A stretch of DNA of 64,000 nt, taken from contig QKWM01000004.1 of the NCBI GenBank assembly GCA_003248315.1, positions 992,001 through 1,056,000 of the forward strand, written 5' to 3'. Positions 27,682 through 37,765 of this stretch are shown here, piece after piece. Within the stretch, counting starts at the first letter, position 1. Each line of letters begins with the position of its first letter. The notes below the pieces were generated by a model. That model was given only the letters and a program-made list of their open reading frames with translations, was not told where the DNA came from and made no database searches. The DNA is from Streptomyces sp. SW4 (GTDB taxonomy: Bacteria; Actinomycetota; Actinomycetes; Streptomycetales; Streptomycetaceae). A program made the translations under genes and the position numbers.

Positions 27682-29056
27682 TCAGCGCGGCAGGGCGCGC
27701 AGCATCAGGCGCCGGGGCGCAGCGTGATGCCGATGCGCGGCCGGGGTCGGAGCCGGGTGCCTGCTCGAACCGGTAGTTCGCGGCGATCGCCGCCGTGATC
27801 AGCGTCAGCTCGGCCATCGAGAAGTGGTCGCTCGGGCACTTGCGGTTGCCCACGCTGAACGGGCTCATCGCGAACCTGGGCACGTCCTTGGCCCGCTCCG
27901 GCAGCCACCGGTCGGGGTCGAACTCCTCGTTCCGGTCGTACGACCTGGGATCCCGCTGGATGGCGTACGGGCTGTAGATGAGGTCCGCGCCCTCCGGAAT
28001 GCGGTAGCCGCCCAGTTCCGTCTCGGTGACCGCGCGCCGCGTCAGGATCCACACCGCCGGATACAGCCGCATGGTCTCGACGACCACATTCGCGGTGTAC
28101 GTCAGCTTTCGCACGTCCTCGAATGCGACCGGCCGGTCGCCCACGACCGTTTTCACCTCGTCCCGGATCTTGTCCCCGAGTTCCGGGTGCTCGGTGAGAA
28201 CCAGAAGCAGGGACATGATCGTGGAACCGACGGTTTCACTTCCGGGGGTGAGTATCGCGATGACCTGGTCGTGGATCTCCTGTTCCCCGATGGGCTCGCC
28301 ATTCTCGTCCGTGGCGTCCAGCAAAGCCGTCAGCAAATCGTCCGGCTTTTGACCACTTGCCCGGCGGTCGGCGATGATCTCGTCCACCAGGAGGTGCAAA
28401 TCGGCCAGCGCCCGGTTGAATTCGCGATTGGCCGGGAGCGGCGCCTTATAAAGCGGCCCGAGGGGGACGACCATGCGCTGGTACATGCCGCTGAAGAGGG
28501 TGGCGAGCGCGGTGCATATGCGCTCGGCGCGGGCATCCATGTAGCTGCCGCGCATCAGGCAGCGGGCGGCGACCCGGACGGCCACCCGGAACGACTCCGC
28601 GGTGACGTCCAGCACCTCGCCGGAGCGCCAGCGCTCCACGAGCGCGTACGCCTCCTCCGCCATGATCGGCCCGTAGGCGGGGATGGCGTCGAGCCGGAAG
28701 GCGGGCTGGATGGTGCGCCGCTGGCGCCGGTGCAGCGGGCCGTTGGCGGTGGCCACGCCCTCCTTGCCGAGCAGGCTCTCCAGGGACTCCCACAGGGGCC
28801 CGGCGATGATGTAGTCCGGGCTCAGCGCCACGGCCCCGGTGAGGGCCGGCGTGGTCACGGCGTACACCGTCTTCGGGCCGAGCCGGAGCCGGACGACGTC
28901 CCCGTGGTCGCGGAGCTGGGCCATGAAGGCCAGCGGATCGCGCACCAGCCTCCAGCCGTGACCGAGGACCGGGACGCCGCCGCCCGCCAGGGGCGGTTCG
29001 CGCAGCACGGCCGTCCGGCCGTCCCGGGTACCGGGGTGTGCGGACTCGACGGTCAT
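27682..29056 (-). CDS. Cytochrome P450 CYP170A1-type, albaflavenone synthase (two apparent frameshifts)
   Basis: P450 landmarks are the I-helix [14 protein letters not shown], the ETMRLYP ExxR helix, and the heme loop [13 protein letters not shown] with the cysteine ligand. CYP170A1 oxidises epi-isozizaene twice to albaflavenone and, in S. coelicolor, also makes farnesene through a second active site; the DDLLTALLD stretch fits the acidic motif described for that site. ATG 29056 overlaps the synthase stop (ATGA). The C-terminus is broken at GGGG 27743-27746 and GGGG 27714-27717. Repair gives [20 protein letters not shown] and a product of about 458 residues. Confidence 0.92.
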
Positions 29057-30136
29057 TTCTCACCTGCCGCTTCGTTGTTGACGTACGGGGGCGTGGACCG
29101 GTCGTCCCAGGCGTCGACCATGTACCGGCCGGACTCGTGGTGGAACCAGTAGACGGAACTGAACCAGTTCCGCATATTGCCCACACACGTGCGCACCGCG
29201 ACGCCCAGTTCCTTTCCGCGCACCGTTCCGTCGGCGAGTTCGTCGGCGAACCGTAAGGCCTCGCGTTCGGCGTCGAGGAATTCGGATATACATTCCTCGA
29301 CGCGCCGCCGGAGTTCCACGATCGCCTCTTCGAGGGTCAGCCCCTCATGGGTGATGAGACTGATTCCGAGATTGTGCACCTCGTCGCCCGCGATTTCCTT
29401 GGGCAGCGAGCACAGGTCGTTGTACCAGGCGGCGAATTCCTGGCTCAGCAGCGCGGCCCGCCGATAGGCCGGGTGTTTGCGCACCGGATCCGGGAGTTCG
29501 CAGCCCGCGCTCGGCTCGAGCAGGTCGGTCCAGATCCAGTGCGCGAAGGTGAGCCGGCGCAGCTCCAGGTACTCCTGCACGCCCGGGACGATGCCGTGGG
29601 TGCGGTTGTGGAACTCCCGGTCGTACGCCTCGATGACCGTGTGGAAGTGCCGGGCGAACCGGGCGTTCCAGGTGGCCGGCAGGAAGGAGTACAGCCGGCG
29701 GACGCTGTCGGCGAACCCCGCGACCAGCGCGTCCTCGTGGTGCAGATGGTCCTCGGGGAGTCGAGGGCCGTGTGCAGCCTGGTGCGCAGCCGCTGCCAGG
29801 AGCCGTGCCGGCCGTGCACGATGTCGCGGTCGTGCCGGTCGTCCCAGACGAAGAACCAGGCGCTGTAGTCGGCGATCGCCTGGAGGACCTCGTCGGGGCG
29901 CCGAGGTAGTAGCCGGCCATCAGGTCCGTGTAGCACAGGCCGTCGGCATATTCCGCGACCTTGTCCGCGGGCATCAGCCGTTTTTCGAGCAGCCAGGTAC
30001 GGGTCTTCTCCTGGAGCCTCGGCCAATACTCGTGGAGCTGCCGGGGAAACGCCGCCTCGATCACGGGCAGACGGAGCGATGGTGGTACTGCGACCGCCGT
30101 CGGTGTCGATGTGGTGCCGTGTGAGAAAGCATGCAC
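29053..30136 (-). CDS. cyc1: Epi-isozizaene synthase, sesquiterpene cyclase (two apparent frameshifts)
   Basis: This enzyme cyclises farnesyl diphosphate to epi-isozizaene, the precursor of albaflavenone. The Mg-binding motifs are [10 protein letters not shown] and the NSE triad NDLCSLPKE, with [17 protein letters not shown] near the end. GTG 30136 follows GAGGGG. The frame breaks at GGGG 29755-29758 and 29895-29898. Repaired, the protein is 361 residues, the same length as I recall for the S. coelicolor enzyme, and resembles it strongly throughout. It is the first gene of a two-gene operon with the P450. Confidence 0.94.
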
Positions 30137-30234
30137 GAACAAACCCCTCTCAGCCGCCGGTGGCGCACCCCTCCCGCTGAGCGGGGCGTGCGCCGTTGCG
30201 TATCCCCGCACTTCCCATTCAGCACCACAACTGA

Positions 30235-30249
30235 CCGTTCTGGGAACGG
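30235..30249. promoter_or_regulatory. Palindrome upstream of the albaflavenone operon
   Basis: CCGTTC-TGG-GAACGG, perfect 6-base arms, 99 bases upstream of the cyclase start. It is a candidate operator; no regulator gene is adjacent. I see no gene in the remaining 296-base gap to def. Confidence 0.45.
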
Positions 30250-30432
30250 ATTTGCTCCATTCACTACCCCGAGGTGCCGGGATTCTCCTGGTGTGTGACA
30301 GGTTTTCGATCAGCGGGAGAGCAACGGGGATCGAACACGCGACGGGCAGACGAACGGCGCCCGCCCGGGAGTCCCGGACGGGCGCCGTGCGCACGGAGGT
30401 CGGCGGGGCCGGCGGGGCCCCGGTGGAACGGG

Positions 30433-31083
30433 TCAGTCGTTGGCGACCACGGGGTAGCGCGGCTCGTTCTCGGCCATCTGCCGCAGGGCGTCCTTGCGCT
30501 CGCGCTTGGAGAGCCGGTCGATGTAGAGGTACCCGTAGAGGTGGTCGGTCTCGTGCTGCAAACACCGTGCGAAGTAGCCGGTGCCGCGCACCTTGATGGG
30601 GTTGCCCTTCTCGTCCTGCCCGGTCACCTCGGCGTAGTCGGGCCGGGCGAGCGGCGCGTAGGCCGTGGGCACGGACAGGCAGCCCTCGCTGCCGTCGTCC
30701 AGGCGGCGCTTGTCGGCGGGCAGCTCGACGAGCTTGGGGTTGCAGACGACGCCGACGTGCCGGACGCCCTGGTCGTCCGGGCAGTCGTAGACGAAGACCT
30801 TCAGGTCGACGCCGATCTGGTTGGCGGCCAGGCCCACGCCCTCGGCGGTGCGCTGGCTGGCGAACATGTCGGCGACCAGCTGCTGGAACTCCTCGCCGAA
30901 GTCGGTGACGTCCTTGCACTCCTTGTGCAGCACGGGGTTGCCGACCACCGTGATCGGCCGGGAGGTGCCGCGCTCACGCCACGCCGTCTCGCGCTCCTCG
31001 CAGTCCTCCGTGTCGATGACGTACCCCTCGTCGTCCACCGGGAGCACGCCCGCGTTCTGCTGATCGGTGTCCTGCTGCGCCAT
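30433..31083 (-). CDS. def: Peptide deformylase
   Basis: All three deformylase motifs are present: [17 protein letters not shown] with the metal Cys, and QHETDHLYG with the two metal His and catalytic Glu. The enzyme removes the formyl group from new proteins. The 216-residue product has an acidic N-terminal extension of about 35 residues ([18 protein letters not shown]) absent from the short E. coli form. ATG 31083 has an AGGAAGG ribosome-binding site. Intact; last gene of a minus-strand series. Confidence 0.93.
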   Translation of the reverse strand: MAQQDTDQQNAGVLPVDDEGYVIDTEDCEERETAWRERGTSRPITVVGNPVLHKECKDVTDFGEEFQQLVADMFASQRTAEGVGLAANQIGVDLKVFVYDCPDDQGVRHVGVVCNPKLVELPADKRRLDDGSEGCLSVPTAYAPLARPDYAEVTGQDEKGNPIKVRGTGYFARCLQHETDHLYGYLYIDRLSKRERKDALRQMAENEPRYPVVAND

Positions 31084-31211
31084 GACCGACGTACGCCTTC
31101 CTGAGTGAAACGGGGCTGAGCTGCTGGATACAGGGTACGGGCTGCGCGCCCCCGCACGGGGCGCGGGCAACGGCGCGACCAGCCACGACGGGCCGCCGCC
31201 GGCACGGGAGA

Positions 31212-32190
31212 TCAGCACACCTCTTCGAGGTCCCGCCAGTCACGGGAGTCCGGGCTGTCCGCGACCCACCCGTCCAGCAACCCCCGTACCAGGGACGCCG
31301 GTGCGGCCACCCCGCACTCCCGCTCCGGCACCCACAGCTGCCCGTCGGTGCGGTGGCCGAGCGGCCCCGGGTGCCCCGGCTCGCTGTGGTCGTGCGGGTC
31401 GAGATGCTCGCCGTCGCCCTCGTCGGACGGCATCCGGGACTCCGAGCACATCCGGCACAGCAGCCGCACGGACGACGACCAGTCCTCGGCGGCGAAGCCC
31501 GCGTCGGCGGCCAGTTGCTCCAGGGCGTCGCGGTCCGCCTCGGTGGCCGCCTCCAGCAGCACCACCCAGGTGGGCACGGGCGACGGCGCCCACAGCTCGA
31601 TCTCGTCGAAGACGGGGTAGGAGTGCCCGGCCGCGGTGGTCCGCTCGCCGTGCGGCACCCCGTCGTGCAGGACGACCTCGCCCCAGCGCCGCCCGAGGAC
31701 GGCAGCGGGATCGACAGCACCTCGATCCGGGCGGGGTCGAGCCGCCGGCCCCAGACCACCTCGGCCTCCCCCTCGGGGACAGCCGTACGGCCGCGCTGCC
31801 CAGCTCCATGCCGGCCGGTTCACCGGAGTCCGTGGCGCCGCCGGGCATCCGCAGCCCGTACGCCTGCCAGGCGCGGCGGGCCAGCGGCCAGTCCTGCAGG
31901 GCGGTCGCGGCGATGCCGACGTTCCACCAGTCGGGCGCGCCGGTGTCCCGGTCGAGCAGCGCCACGGCCCGCAGACCGGCCGTGCGGGCCTGCTCCCAGT
32001 CGTGCCGGAACTTGTGCAGCAGCGCCAGGTTGAACCACGACTCCGACAGCCAGGGCTCCAGATCGGCGGCCCGCGTCAGCAGGGCCCCCGCGTCCTCGTA
32101 GCGTCCGTCGCCGATCAGCGTGAACGCGCGGTCGGTGGCCTGCCGCCAGGAGGCGGAGGGCCGGTGCCGTCCCTTGCCGAAGATCCTCAC
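31212..32190 (-). CDS. Tetratricopeptide-like protein (two apparent frameshifts)
   Basis: The N-terminal about 110 residues carry TPR-like helices: [38 protein letters not shown] and [20 protein letters not shown]. The remainder ([20 protein letters not shown], and a Cys pair CRMCSES) is a conserved actinobacterial region of unknown function. The frame breaks at GGGG 31775-31778 and GG 31701-31702. Repaired length is about 326 residues. GTG 32190 is preferred over an upstream ATG at 32301 because the 37 residues between look non-coding. It sits between the HD-domain genes and def on the same strand. Confidence 0.7.
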
Positions 32191-32304
32191 GATTCCCGCC
32201 TGCCAGTTCCGTTCAGTGGGCTGGCTGTGCCTTTCTGCGCCCCCGGACACCCTCTCCTGCGCATCAAACCATGTACGACTGGAAGGGCGCTCATTACCCA
32301 TGGG

Positions 32305-33552
32305 TTACCCAGTCGCACGGGACGTAAGACAGCCCCGGGACAGCACCCGGGCCAGGGATTCCACGACGTCGGGAGCGTAGTCGCCGGCGGTGCCCAGCCG
32401 CAGTTCCTCCAGCACCGCGAGGGCGCCGCCGGGCCCGGCGTCCCGTGCCTTCTCCTCGTAGGCGTTCACCGCCCGCACGATGCGCGCGGCGACCGGCTGC
32501 TCGGGGTAGGGGTCGGCCTGCCGCTCGACGACGACCGCGACGGCGGGGTCGACGCCGGTCTGGCGGACGACGGCGCCGCCGAGCAGCGCGATCCGGCGCT
32601 GTTCGGCGGCGGGCAGGGCCGCGGTGGCGCCCGCCGGGACCGGGTCGACCAGGCTGAGCTGGCCGATGTCGTGCATCAGGGCCGCGTACTCCAGCACCGT
32701 CAGCTCGGGGCCGGACAGTCCCAGGTCGCGTCCGACGGCGGCGCTCAGCTCGGCGACGCGCCGGGCGTGCCCGGTCGGCGTGTACCCGGCGATCTCGGTG
32801 GCCCGGGCCAGCGAGGCGATGGTCTGCCGGTAGGTGGCGCGGACGGCGGCGTAGCGCCGGTAGGACAGCTGGGTGAGGATCAGCGGCACGGAGAAGACGG
32901 GCAGCGCCCACAGCCCGACGACGGCCACCGCGAGCGCCATCACCGCGCCGGTGGCGCACACCGCGGAGGTGATCCCGCCCATGCTCCGCAGCTCCTCGCG
33001 CAGCAGCGGGCCGAACGGCCAGCCGGTGCGGGCGTGCTGCGGCGCGGCCGCCAGCACGGCGTCGCACAGCGCGGTCAGGGTGAGCAGGACGAGCAGCAGC
33101 AGCGCGTAGGCGGGGCCGTCGAGGCCGGTGAAGGCGCCCGCCTGGCACAGCGGCCGGAAGCACACGGCGGCGAAGGCGACGGTCAGCACCCGGCGCGCCA
33201 GGTGGTCGAGGCTGGAGCCGCGGCCCCGGGCGATGTGCGGCACGCTGCCGAGCAGCGAGGCGGCGAGCACCACGGCGACGGTCTGGGCGACGCCGTGCCC
33301 GGCGGGCCGCCCGGCGTTCTCGCCGAGCAGGGCGTACGACAGCGCGGCGGCGGTGCCGAGCGGTGCGGCCTCCCGGACCTCGGCGCCGGGGCGCCGGGTC
33401 AGCTCGCCGAGCGCGATCAGCGCGCCGAAGGCCAGCGCCACGGGGCGCTCGGCGAGGCCGGTCCACAGCACACCGGCGAGGCAGCCGAGGGCGACGGTGC
33501 CCGCGCCGAGGTGGACCGCCGAGGGCACGAGCACGCTGCGCGGCGCCGTCAT
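32305..33552 (-). CDS. HD-domain membrane protein, degenerate HD-GYP type
   Basis: About eight hydrophobic segments fill the first 240 residues, followed by a cytoplasmic HD domain (HARRVAELSAAVGRDLGL, then LEYAALMHDIGQLSLVDP). The HD dyad is kept, but no GYP signature can be found, so c-di-GMP hydrolysis is doubtful. It is intact, 415 residues. ATG 33552 overlaps the stop of the upstream HD-GYP gene by four bases, so the two are co-translated and probably act together. Confidence 0.8.
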   Translation of the reverse strand: MTAPRSVLVPSAVHLGAGTVALGCLAGVLWTGLAERPVALAFGALIALGELTRRPGAEVREAAPLGTAAALSYALLGENAGRPAGHGVAQTVAVVLAASLLGSVPHIARGRGSSLDHLARRVLTVAFAAVCFRPLCQAGAFTGLDGPAYALLLLVLLTLTALCDAVLAAAPQHARTGWPFGPLLREELRSMGGITSAVCATGAVMALAVAVVGLWALPVFSVPLILTQLSYRRYAAVRATYRQTIASLARATEIAGYTPTGHARRVAELSAAVGRDLGLSGPELTVLEYAALMHDIGQLSLVDPVPAGATAALPAAEQRRIALLGGAVVRQTGVDPAVAVVVERQADPYPEQPVAARIVRAVNAYEEKARDAGPGGALAVLEELRLGTAGDYAPDVVESLARVLSRGCLTSRATG

Positions 33553-34872
33553 GGCGCGCCCCGTCCGACGCTGTCCCGGCGGCCGGCGCCGGGCCTGGCC
33601 GGCGGCACCACGGGGCCGGTGTCCGTGTCGTCGGCCGTCACCTTCGGGTGCCAGCCGTACCTGCCCAGCGACCGCACCAGGGCGGCGACCATCCGGGGTC
33701 GAACTGGGCGCCTGCACACCGCTGGAGCTCCTCCAGGGCCGCCGCGACGGGCCGTGCCCTGCGGTAGGAGCGGGTGGACGTCATCGCGTCGAAGGCGTCG
33801 GCGACGGCCACCACCCGGGCCGACTCGGGTATCTGGGAGCCGACCAGGCCGTAGGGGTAGCCGCTGCCGTCCAGCCGTTCGTGGTGGTGCAGCACGGCGG
33901 CGCGGGCCTCGCCGAGGAAGCGGATGCCGCGCACCATCTCGTGCCCGTACTCGGGGTGCAGCTCGATGATCCGCCGCTCCTCCGGGGTGAGCGGCCCGTC
34001 CTTGCGCAGCAGGCGGGTGGGGACGCCCAGCTTGCCCACGTCGTGCAGGATCCCGGCGAAGCGGAGCATCTCCACCCGCTCGTCGTCCATGCCCAGCTCG
34101 CGGGCGATCATCATGGAGGCCTGGCCGACCCGCTCGCTGTGCCCGCGGGTGTAGCCGTCCTTGATGTCGACGGCCTGCACGAGCGCGCGGATGGTCGCCT
34201 GGTGCGCGGCCTGTTCCCGGTTGTACTGGGCGAACGCCCACCAGGCGACGCACATCGGCAGCAGCACCAGCAGCGCGGCGACCGGCCCGAACGGGCTGCG
34301 CCACAGCACGGCCATCATCAGCCCGGCGAGCCCGTGCACGGCGACCGGGCCGAGCGAGCGCCCGAGCAGTCCGCGCCACGCCCGCCGCACGGGCACGCGT
34401 TCCGCCAGCGCCAGGATGCCGCCGTCGAGGACGGTCAGCACCAGGCAGAAGGCGAGCACCGCGGCACCGGCGGGCACCAGCGCGTACGGGAAGTCGGGTG
34501 CGACGACGGCGTCGCGCCCGCCGAGTTCCCAGTGCACCCGGGCCGCGGCCCACACGGCGAGCGCGAGCTGTGCGGCCCGCCAGATCCGGCGCAGTCCGGA
34601 CGCCCCTCGGCCACGGGGGACAGCAGTGCCCCGGGCAGCGGGACGAGCGCGGCGGCCGGCGGGGGCAGCAGGAAGGCTCCGGCGAGCAGGACGGGGTAGC
34701 AGGTCCCGACGGAGCGCCGCCGTGCGGCGTGCTCGCAGCCGGCGTAGACCGCGGACAGCGACAGCACCGCCCACCAGGGCGTGTGGAGCATCGGCAGCGG
34801 ATGCAGGCAGGCCAGGGCGGCGGCGGCGACACCGGCGACGTAGACACGCGCCCGGGTCGGTATCGCCTCCAT
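33549..34872 (-). CDS. HD-GYP domain membrane protein, putative cyclic dinucleotide phosphodiesterase (two apparent frameshifts)
   Basis: The N-terminal half is hydrophobic (for example VYVAGVAAAALACLHPLPML, VPAGAAVLAFCLVLTVLDGG). The C-terminal half is a full HD-GYP domain: GHSERVGQASMMIARELG, FAGILHDVGKLGVP, HPEYGHEMV, and HHHERLDGSGYPYGL with VADAFDAMTS. HD-GYP proteins hydrolyse c-di-GMP. Frame breaks at GGGGG 34615-34619 and GGGG 33695-33698 are each cured by one base; the repaired tail reads DPRMVAALVRSLGRYGWHPK. The length is about 441 residues. It starts 112 bases after rsrA, so it may be read from the sigR promoter. Confidence 0.85.
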
Positions 34873-34984
34873 GTGCCCCTCCCCCGGCCGGTCCGTCCGG
34901 TACCGGAGCCTAGGGACGCACGGGAGCGACGCGGGCCGATAACCCGCGGATTAGCACGTTCGGGTGAAGGGGCCCGGAAGAGGG

Positions 34985-35296
34985 CTACGACTCCTGGGGC
35001 GCCGCCGGGGACGCCGTGACGTCGTGCTCGGGCACGGCCTGCCCGGAGCGGATGAGGTCGATCCGCCCCATGACCTTGGCCCGCAGGTCGCCCGGCACGT
35101 CGTCATGCCCGCAACACCGCTTGACCAGCTTCTTCACGGCCTGCTCCAGGCCGTACTTCTCCAGGCACGGCGAGCATTCCTCGAAGTGGTGCTGGAACTT
35201 CTCGCGATCGACGTCCGGCATCTCACTGTCGAGGAACTCGTACAGGTGGTCCAGGACCTCACTGCAGTCCGTCTCGTGCGGCTCTCCGCAGCTCAT
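34985..35296 (-). CDS. rsrA: Zinc-containing anti-sigma factor RsrA
   Basis: 103 residues. The ZAS motif is complete: C11, H37, C41 and C44 (HHFEECSPC), with C3, C61 and C62 also present. RsrA binds and inactivates SigR when reduced; disulfide formation under thiol stress releases zinc and SigR. ATG 35296 overlaps the sigR stop (ATGA). Intact. Confidence 0.96.
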
Positions 35297-36141
35297 GAGC
35301 CCGAGCCTTTCGCTTCGTTCGACTCTCCGGCACCGGCCGGGACCAGTCCGCGCTCGCGCGCGTAGTCCTCGAGCATGCCGCGCAGCTGACGGCGGCCCCG
35401 GTGCAGCCGGGACATCACCGTACCGATGGGTGTCCCCATGATGTCCGCGATCTCCTTGTAGGCAAAGCCCTCGACGTCCGCGAGATACACGGCGATGCGG
35501 AACTCCTCGGGGATGGCCTGCAGCGCTTCCTTCACGTCCGAGTCGGGCAGGTGGTCCAGCGCCTGCGACTCCGCGGAGCGCAGACCCGTCGACATGTGCG
35601 ACTCGGCGCGGGCGAGCTGCCAGTCCTCGATCTCCTCGGCCGCGCTGCGCTGCGGTTCACGCTGCTTCTTGCGGTACGAGTTGATGAAGGTGTTGGTGAG
35701 GATCCGGTACAGCCACGCCTTGAGGTTGGTGCCTTCGCGGAACTGGTGGAAGGACGCGTACGCCTTGGCGTAGGTCTCCTGCACCAGGTCTTCGGCGTCG
35801 GCGGGGTTGCGCGTCATGCGCAGGGCCGCCGAGTACATCTGGTCGAGGAACTCGAGCGCGTCCCGCTCGAAGCGCGCGCTGCGCTCCGCGGTCGACTCCG
35901 TGCTCGCGCCCCGGCCCTCGGGCTGCTCCGCCTGGCCGTTGTCGGTCCCTGCGTCGGTACCGGTGACCGGACCCACCTCCTCCAGAGTCTGCGCGGAACC
36001 GATGGCGGTCCCGCCAGAATCGGAGGATAGACGACGATCCGGCCCGCCCGCCGCTCGAATAGGAGCGGTCTTCGCCGCGTGCAGCACCGTCCAGTCCAGG
36101 TCGGTGCGGCTGCTGCGGCTCGGGCAGTAGATCGAACCCAT
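35293..36141 (-). CDS. sigR: ECF sigma factor SigR (thiol-oxidative stress), long and short forms
   Basis: SigR directs the disulfide-stress regulon. Sigma region 2 is [20 protein letters not shown] through [20 protein letters not shown]; region 4 is [19 protein letters not shown] with [17 protein letters not shown]. Two starts are supported. GTG 35976 gives the stable 227-residue form ([13 protein letters not shown]). ATG 36141 ([17 protein letters not shown]) adds exactly 55 residues, matching the unstable SigR' form known in S. coelicolor. The span given covers the long form. A sigma-R promoter lies just upstream. Intact. Confidence 0.95.
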
Positions 36142-36202
36142 GCGGCGGACTTCCTCTCCCACGGCGTCGGTGCTGAGGCTTTCGGCAACGTACGTCCGGC
36201 AC

Positions 36203-36228
36203 AACGCGGCGGGGTCCCGGGTCATTCC
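36203..36228 (-). promoter_or_regulatory. Sigma-R autoregulated promoter of sigR
   Basis: On the minus strand, GGAAT (36228-36224) and GTT (36205-36203) are separated by exactly 18 bases, the sigma-R consensus. Transcription from here would include the SigR' start at 36141. Confidence 0.88.
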
Positions 36229-36235
36229 CGGGGGT

Positions 36236-36901
36236 TCATCCGAGTGACCCGGTCCATGCGACGACGGCGTCGGTGATCACGGCGAGCGCCTCGTCCTGGC
36301 CGGCCGGGGCGCGCTTCGGTACGGCGAAGCCGTGGTCGCCGTAGGCTACCTCGACCAGTTCGTAGGGCCCCTCGGGGAACTCCTCCGGCTTTCCGAACGG
36401 GTCGTTGCCGCCCTGGACGACGAGGGTGGGCACCCCGGCACCGAGCAGTTCCCCGGCGCGGGACTTCTCCGGCCTGCCCGGTGGGTGGAGCGGGAAGCCG
36501 AGGGCGAGGACGGCGCGGGCGCCCAGCTCGGCGGCGGTGCGGCAGGCGACGCGGGCGCCGGCGCTGCGGCCTCCGGAGACCACCGGCAGTCCGGGCCCGG
36601 TCAGCGCCGGCCACACCCCGCGCCAGCCGGTGTCCAGGGTCTTGGGCGCGGGCGCCAGCTTCTTGCCGGCCACCCGCCACGGCTGCTCGACCAGGGCGAC
36701 GGTCACCCCGTGGGCGGGCAGCACCCGGGCGATCGCGCGCAGGTCGCGGGCCTCGATGCCGCCGCCGGCGCCGTGGCCCACGGCCAGCACCAGCCGGGCG
36801 TCCGGCGCGGGGTGCCAGGTGATGCGGGCGGGCCCGGCGTCCGTCTCGACGACCTCGACGGTCCCGGAGGTGTCGCTGCTTGCGGATGTCTCGCTGGTCA
36901 C
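36236..36901 (-). CDS. Alpha/beta hydrolase (KANL3/Tex30-like)
   Basis: 221 residues with a single alpha/beta-hydrolase domain. The oxyanion segment is [15 protein letters not shown], the nucleophile elbow [13 protein letters not shown] (GxSxG), the acid [14 protein letters not shown], and the His YGDHGFAVP. It resembles the small KANL3/Tex30 hydrolases, whose substrate in bacteria is unknown. GTG 36901 lies one base after the stop of the SRAP gene, so the two are an operon. Intact. Confidence 0.8.
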
Positions 36902-36902
36902 G

Positions 36903-37716
36903 TCAGAAGAGTGTGCCCTCTTCCGGGCCCTCCAGCTCCTTCAGCAGCTCCGGGCCGTTGTTGCGGACGTTGCTGACGGCGGTGGCCACCGGGTACGCCC
37001 GCATCAGCCCGGCCGGCGGGGGTGCCAGCAGCGGCATCAGGTCGTCGGCGTCGGTGCGCGCCGGGTCCAGCCACGCGTCCCACCGGTCCGGGGTCAGCAT
37101 CAGGGGCATCCGGGGGTGGATGTCGGCCAGCGACCCGGGCCCCTCGGGCGGTGCGACCGCGAGCGGCGTCCGCTCGGCCTCGGTGGTGATCACCGAGCAG
37201 GTCACCCACCAGGCCAGGGGGTGGTCGTCGGGCAGCGTCCGGTCCCGCCAGAACTCGTACAGGCCCGCCATCGCGAACACCGACCCGTCGGCCGGCGTCA
37301 CGAAGTACGGCTGCTTGCGCGGGCGCTTCCTGCGGCCCTCGACCTCCAGGTCGCGCTCCTGCTCGCCGGTGACCCACTCGTAGTAGCCGTCGGCGGGCAG
37401 GATGCACCGCCGGGTGGCGAAGGCCCGGCGGTACGACGGCTTCTCGTGCACGGTCTCCGCGCGCGCGTTGATCATCCGGGCGGCGCCCTCGGGCGTCTTG
37501 GCCCACGACGGGACCAGGCCCCACTTCAGCTTCCGCAGCTGGCGAACCGGGCGCGGGTCGGGGCGTCCCTGAGGGGGCGGTCCAGGACGGCGTAGACCTC
37601 CTTGGTCGGAGCCACGTTGTAGTCGGGCTCCAGGGTCTCCTCGGGCTCCCACTTCTCGATCTCGAAGATCCCGCGAGATCCTCGGGCCTGCGACTCGCTG
37701 CATACCGTCCGCACAT
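36903..37716 (-). CDS. SOS response-associated peptidase (SRAP/HMCES/YedK family), two apparent frameshifts
   Basis: SRAP proteins crosslink to abasic sites in single-stranded DNA through Cys2, and protect them. The start MCGRYAASRRPEDL carries that cysteine. RMINARAETV, CILPADGYYEW and the active-site His in IHPRMPLMLTPDRWD are present. The frame breaks at CCC 37670-37672 and GGGG 37560-37563; repair gives DLAGIFEIEKWEPEETL and RDAPDPRPVRQLRKLKWG. Repaired length about 271 residues. It starts 50 bases from the divergent M50-like gene. Possible operon with the hydrolase. Confidence 0.88.
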
Positions 37717-37765
37717 GCGTGCAACACTGCCAGATCCCACGCGACCGGAGGGGCCCTCACCGCAT

